16,157 nucleotides of DNA. Origin: CAZTXD01 sp964617995. GTDB taxonomy: Bacteria > Actinomycetota > Acidimicrobiia > Spongiisociales > ZC4RG35. A model generated the notes under the pieces. The model had not been told where the DNA came from and ran no database searches. It saw only the letters and a list, made by a program, of their open reading frames with translations. The stretch spans positions 1 through 16,157 of the forward strand of contig CAZTXD010000080.1 of NCBI GenBank assembly GCA_964617995.1. Direction: 5' to 3'. Position numbers and translations under genes: made by a program. Shown here one piece after another: positions 13,318 through 16,157 of the stretch. Within the stretch, counting starts at the first letter, position 1. Each line of letters begins with the position of its first letter.

Positions 13318-14436
13318 ATGACGATGGGGCGCCTCGACTCCAACCAGCCGATCCGCAAGGCGGCGCTGACCGTGGCCCTCACCGTGCTGGTGCTGGTGGC
13401 GGTCCTGTGGTTCCTCAGCGAGATACGCGGTCTGCTGTACATGATCTTCGTGGCCTTGTTCATAGCCGTCGCCCTGGAGCCCGCGGTGCAGTACCTCGAC
13501 AAGCGCGGCTGGAGACGCGGTCCCGCCACCGGAGTGGTCTTCGGCGGGGTGGCGCTCATAGGGCTAGGCCTGGTGGCCTCTGTGGTCCCGGTGGTCATCT
13601 TCCAGGTGGCGGACCTCGTGTCGGACCTGCCGGGCTACGTCGGAGCGCTCCAAGAGCAGCTGGGCGACTGGTTGGAGATCGACCTGCTCGCCCCCGAGGC
13701 GGAGCGGGAGGTGTCGGGCATCGGGCGGCTGGTGAGCAGCCTCGGCTCGGGGGTGGCGGGGGGTCTCGTGGGTTTCGGCTCGACGGTGATCGGGGCCACG
13801 TTCCAGGCCGTAACGATCACTCTCTTCGCCTTCTATATGGTGGCCGACGGGCCGAAGCTCCGGCGCACCGTCCTGTCGTTCCTCCCCGCTCGCCGCCAGC
13901 GTGAGGCCCTTCGCATCTGGGAAGTGGCGGTCGAGAAGACCGGCGGCTATGTCTACTCCCGGACGATACTGGCGGCCCTTGCCGCCGTTGTGACCACCGG
14001 CTTCCTGCTCCTGCTCGACGTCGATTTCGCCCTCGCACTCGGCATATGGGTGGGCGTCCTCGGCCAGTTCCTTCCCGTCATCGGCACCTACCTCGGTGCC
14101 CTGCTCCCCATCCTCGTGGCCCTGGCCGATGAGCCGATCAAGGCGCTGTGGGTGGCGATCGGCCTCGTTGCCTACCAGCAGATCGAGAACTTCCTCGTCG
14201 GGCCGAGGGTCACCTCGCGGACGATGGCGATCCACCCCGCTGTGTCGATCGGGGCGATAATCGTCGGTGGGAGCATCATGGGCGCCTCAGGAGTCGTGCT
14301 GGCGCTGCCGGTGGCGGCCATAGTCCAGGCAGTCATCTCGACGACCATCGAGCGCCACCAGGTAATCGCGGAGGCGGAGACCTCCGAGGATCGCCGGGGA
14401 AGGTCCCGCCCGCAGGCGCCCGACGACCCGTCCTGA
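13318..14436 (+). CDS. AI-2E transporter family (UPF0118/YhhQ-PerM-like) membrane protein
   Basis: A 372-residue polytopic inner-membrane protein of the family named after TqsA, an AI-2 exporter; most members are unassigned and some act in ion or proton exchange. Hydrophobic segments lie about 15-35, 38-55, 70-98, 138-172, 205-235, 236-265 and 285-340. The soluble region between the third and fourth is family-like (VSDLPGYVGALQEQL). Family signatures: EKTGGYVYSRTILAALAAVVTTG (from 196), FLPVIGTYLGALLPI (241-255), QIENFLVGPRV (268-278), HPAVSIGAIIVGG (286-298) and GVVLALPVAA (315-324). The tail from 345 is charged and disordered. The ATG at 13318 is chosen because upstream codons are polar and arginine-rich and run through the intergenic dyad. 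No quorum-sensing gene is nearby, so the substrate is unknown. Confidence 0.85.
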   Translation: MTMGRLDSNQPIRKAALTVALTVLVLVAVLWFLSEIRGLLYMIFVALFIAVALEPAVQYLDKRGWRRGPATGVVFGGVALIGLGLVASVVPVVIFQVADLVSDLPGYVGALQEQLGDWLEIDLLAPEAEREVSGIGRLVSSLGSGVAGGLVGFGSTVIGATFQAVTITLFAFYMVADGPKLRRTVLSFLPARRQREALRIWEVAVEKTGGYVYSRTILAALAAVVTTGFLLLLDVDFALALGIWVGVLGQFLPVIGTYLGALLPILVALADEPIKALWVAIGLVAYQQIENFLVGPRVTSRTMAIHPAVSIGAIIVGGSIMGASGVVLALPVAAIVQAVISTTIERHQVIAEAETSEDRRGRSRPQAPDDPS

Positions 14437-14450
14437 GCCCCACCGGCTAG

Positions 14451-14491
14451 TTGCGACCCCCTCTGAGCCGGGTCTATGCTCGCTCGCATAG
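14451..14491 (+). promoter_or_regulatory. Promoter with overlapping inverted repeat upstream of the solute-binding protein gene
   Basis: In the 106-nt gap, TTGCGA (14451-14456, 4/6 to TTGACA) and TATGCT (14475-14480, 4/6 to TATAAT) are 18 nt apart, giving a sigma-70-like promoter with a leader of about 56 nt. A perfect dyad, CTATGC (14474-14479), TCGCTC, GCATAG (14486-14491), overlaps the -10 and predicted start site, the position expected of a repressor operator. CCGGCT (14443-14448) and AGCCGG (14466-14471) could form a weak hairpin ending the upstream transcript. The Shine-Dalgarno is AGGGAAG (14531-14537). Confidence 0.5.
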
Positions 14492-14542
14492 CGTGGGTTT
14501 CGTGCCCCGTTTCGAATGCACCCAGAGAAGAGGGAAGAATCG

Positions 14543-16157
14543 ATGACAGCAACGAGAAAAAGGGCGTCGTTTGTGCGCCTCTTTGCTCTTATCGCCGTCC
14601 TCGCCCTGGTAGCCGCCGCCTGTAACGGCGCCACTACCGAGACGACAGCCGATCCCGGCCCGGACGACGACACGACAGAGACCACGGCGCCGCCGGCGAC
14701 AGATGACCCCGGCGACGACACGCCCGACACGACAGATGCCCCGCCGACAGGTGAACTGGATACATACACGCTGGGCATATTCCAGGACGTGACGACCGAC
14801 AACGTCTGGAACCTGCTCGACTCCGCCGGCAACACGGTGTGGAACAGCTACTTCCTCGATCCGACGACGGCGTCGGCATACACCATCGCCGCTCCCGGTA
14901 TCGAGCTCCAGGCGGAGCTGGCCGTGGGCGATCTGGAGCCTGCGGTCCAGGAAGGCGACGTGTGGGTGGGTGAGTTCACCATCCGCGACGACGCCCAGTG
15001 GTCTGACGGTGAGCCGATCACGGCCGCCGACTGGGCCTTCACCTGGCAGACCGCGGTCGATTTCGATCTGACGGCCAACTGGGTCGACTACGTCCGTTCC
15101 GAGATAATCGAGAGCGTGGAAGCAGTGGACGACACCACCGTCCGGGTGACGTTCAACGACCAGCCCGGCCTGGCCGTTTGGGGCCCGGGTAACAGCATCG
15201 CTTTGATGCCTGCTCAGCCGGAGCACTTCTGGGGGCCGATCGTCGAAGAGGCGCGCGGGACAGAAAACCCCCGGGACACGCTCCTGGCCGCTTCCGGTGC
15301 GGAGGCGCCGGCTGCCGGGCCGACCGTGTTCGCCGATCGCCAGGAAGGCAGCTTCGCCGCTTCGACGGCCAACCCGAACTACTTCCTGCGAGGCGAGGAG
15401 ATCACCTCCGGTGACGTCACGTTCACCGAGGGTCCCTTCGCCGAGAACTTCCAGTTCCCCCTTTACGGGGGTCAGGAAGCAGCGGTGCTGGCCCTGGCGA
15501 ATGGTGAGACCGACCTCCTGCTGAACCCCCTGGGCATGCAGCGTGGGTTCCAGGACCAGGTGGCCGAGAACCCGGATCTGACGGCGATCGTCAACCCGAC
15601 CAACGGATACCGCTTCATAGCGTTCAACCACAGCCGGGCACCGATGAGCGACGCCGCCTTCCGTGATGCGCTGACGGCGCTGATCGACAAGGAGTTCGTC
15701 ACCGAGCAGCTCCTGCAGGGTGTGGCCTTCCCGCTCTACGTCATCCTGCCCGAGGGCAACACGGCGTGGTACAACGAGGAGGTCGCCGAGGAGCTGGCCG
15801 AGCAGGGCTACGCCGGATGGGAGACCGACGCCCGCAGGGCCGAGGCCATCCGTCTGCTGACCGACGCCGGCTACAGCTGGGAGACTCCTCCCGGGTTCGA
15901 CGATCCCGAGACGGACGACGTCGAGCGTGAGCCGGAGCCGGCTGAGGGTTGGAGCTTCGTGGCCGGCGAGGGCCTGATCGGTCCCGACGGCAGCACGATC
16001 GACCAGCTCGAGCTGGTCGTCCCGACGGCGTCCTACGACCCGTTGCGGGCCACCTTCGGCAACTACATCTCGGGTGTCGCCCTGGAGATGGGTATCCCGG
16101 TCGTCGCCATCCCGACGGACTTCAACAAGATCGTCGCCGACGTGTTCGCCCTGGACG
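14543..16157 (+). CDS. Family-5 extracellular solute-binding lipoprotein of an ABC transporter (3' end outside window)
   Basis: Peptide/nickel/oligosaccharide-type substrate-binding protein (SBP family 5); 538 codons are visible and the frame is open to the right edge. The N-terminus has basic residues (RKR), a hydrophobic stretch (10-25) and lipobox VAAAC with Cys27. This is followed by a 40-residue linker rich in Thr, Asp and Pro (30-69), a tether typical of actinobacterial lipoproteins. The family-5 signature AQWSDGEPITAADWAFTWQ (about 151-169) is followed by VRVTFNDQPG, then by YRFIAFNHSRAPMSDAAFRDALTALIDK near 355-383, which corresponds to the FNxxxxPfxdxrvRqAl-aid family block. An acidic insertion occurs at 453-469. 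The ATG at 14543 has a good Shine-Dalgarno. Permease and ATPase genes would be expected downstream, outside the window. The substrate cannot be stated. Confidence 0.9.
   Translation, partial: MTATRKRASFVRLFALIAVLALVAAACNGATTETTADPGPDDDTTETTAPPATDDPGDDTPDTTDAPPTGELDTYTLGIFQDVTTDNVWNLLDSAGNTVWNSYFLDPTTASAYTIAAPGIELQAELAVGDLEPAVQEGDVWVGEFTIRDDAQWSDGEPITAADWAFTWQTAVDFDLTANWVDYVRSEIIESVEAVDDTTVRVTFNDQPGLAVWGPGNSIALMPAQPEHFWGPIVEEARGTENPRDTLLAASGAEAPAAGPTVFADRQEGSFAASTANPNYFLRGEEITSGDVTFTEGPFAENFQFPLYGGQEAAVLALANGETDLLLNPLGMQRGFQDQVAENPDLTAIVNPTNGYRFIAFNHSRAPMSDAAFRDALTALIDKEFVTEQLLQGVAFPLYVILPEGNTAWYNEEVAEELAEQGYAGWETDARRAEAIRLLTDAGYSWETPPGFDDPETDDVEREPEPAEGWSFVAGEGLIGPDGSTIDQLELVVPTASYDPLRATFGNYISGVALEMGIPVVAIPTDFNKIVADVFALD

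Noticed and set aside
14474..15631. 385-codon minus-strand ORF over the solute-binding-protein gene
   Set aside because: The + strand frame has a signal peptide, a lipobox and family-5 motifs and stays open to the edge; the antisense frame has none.
1..16157. A new defence, mobile or biosynthetic system
   Set aside because: Nearly all genes are recognisable housekeeping or transport genes. There are no transposases, integrases, nucleases, toxin-antitoxin pairs, RNA genes or clustered unknown genes to support such a claim.

Overview
The window is GC-rich, densely packed chromosomal DNA. The gene content suggests a free-living, respiring actinobacterium. It includes a menaquinone pathway of the isochorismate/o-succinylbenzoate type, an SseA/SufE pair like that of mycobacteria, a lipoprotein cytochrome c, GTG starts and 4-nt GTGA/ATGA overlaps. 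The class Acidimicrobiia is my best guess, but this is inferred from style and neighbours and was not tested by a search.

Layout. On the + strand from the left edge: the 3' part of a proline/glutamate-rich repeat protein with a C-terminal Cys-X2-Cys tail (3-1007), mannose-1-phosphate guanylyltransferase manC (1018-2079), a small lipoprotein cytochrome c (2178-2489), menC (2486-3457) and menD (3454-5166). The last three are coupled by 4-nt overlaps. Converging on menD is a minus-strand run: murI (7662 down to 6880), a MerR-like helix-turn-helix protein (6878 to 6375) and the isochorismate synthase menF (6378 to 5182). These are 1 nt apart or overlapping. Menaquinone synthesis therefore occupies two converging transcription units, with a 7-bp hairpin at the junction.

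Divergent from murI is an SDR dehydrogenase of the HSD10 / 3-hydroxyacyl-CoA type (7737-8501). It converges on sufE (9035 to 8607). The gap between them holds an unusual AT-rich element with a perfect 12-bp outer inverted repeat and nested repeats (8541-8602). sufE is divergent from the sulfurtransferase sseA (9134-10009). sseA converges on lysA (11287 to 10016), which is coupled by a GTGA overlap to an upstream acyl-CoA synthetase (13215 to 11284). The + strand then carries an AI-2E-family membrane protein (13318-14436) and the first 538 codons of a family-5 extracellular solute-binding lipoprotein (14543 to the right edge).

How the genes work together. MenF, MenD and MenC catalyse the first, second and fourth steps from chorismate to menaquinone. 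The cytochrome c in the same transcript is a plausible electron carrier of the same respiratory chain. MurI and LysA supply cell-wall precursors (D-glutamate; lysine from meso-diaminopimelate). ManC makes GDP-mannose for glycans. SseA and SufE handle sulfane sulfur and Fe-S cluster assembly. The acyl-CoA synthetase and SDR are likely acid or fatty-acid catabolic enzymes. I see no mobile element, phage, CRISPR, defence or secondary-metabolite system, and no clear candidate for an undescribed multi-gene system. The most unusual items are the element at 8541-8602, the repeat protein at the left edge, the MerR-like gene fused into the murI-menF operon, and the acyl-pocket substitution in the CoA ligase.
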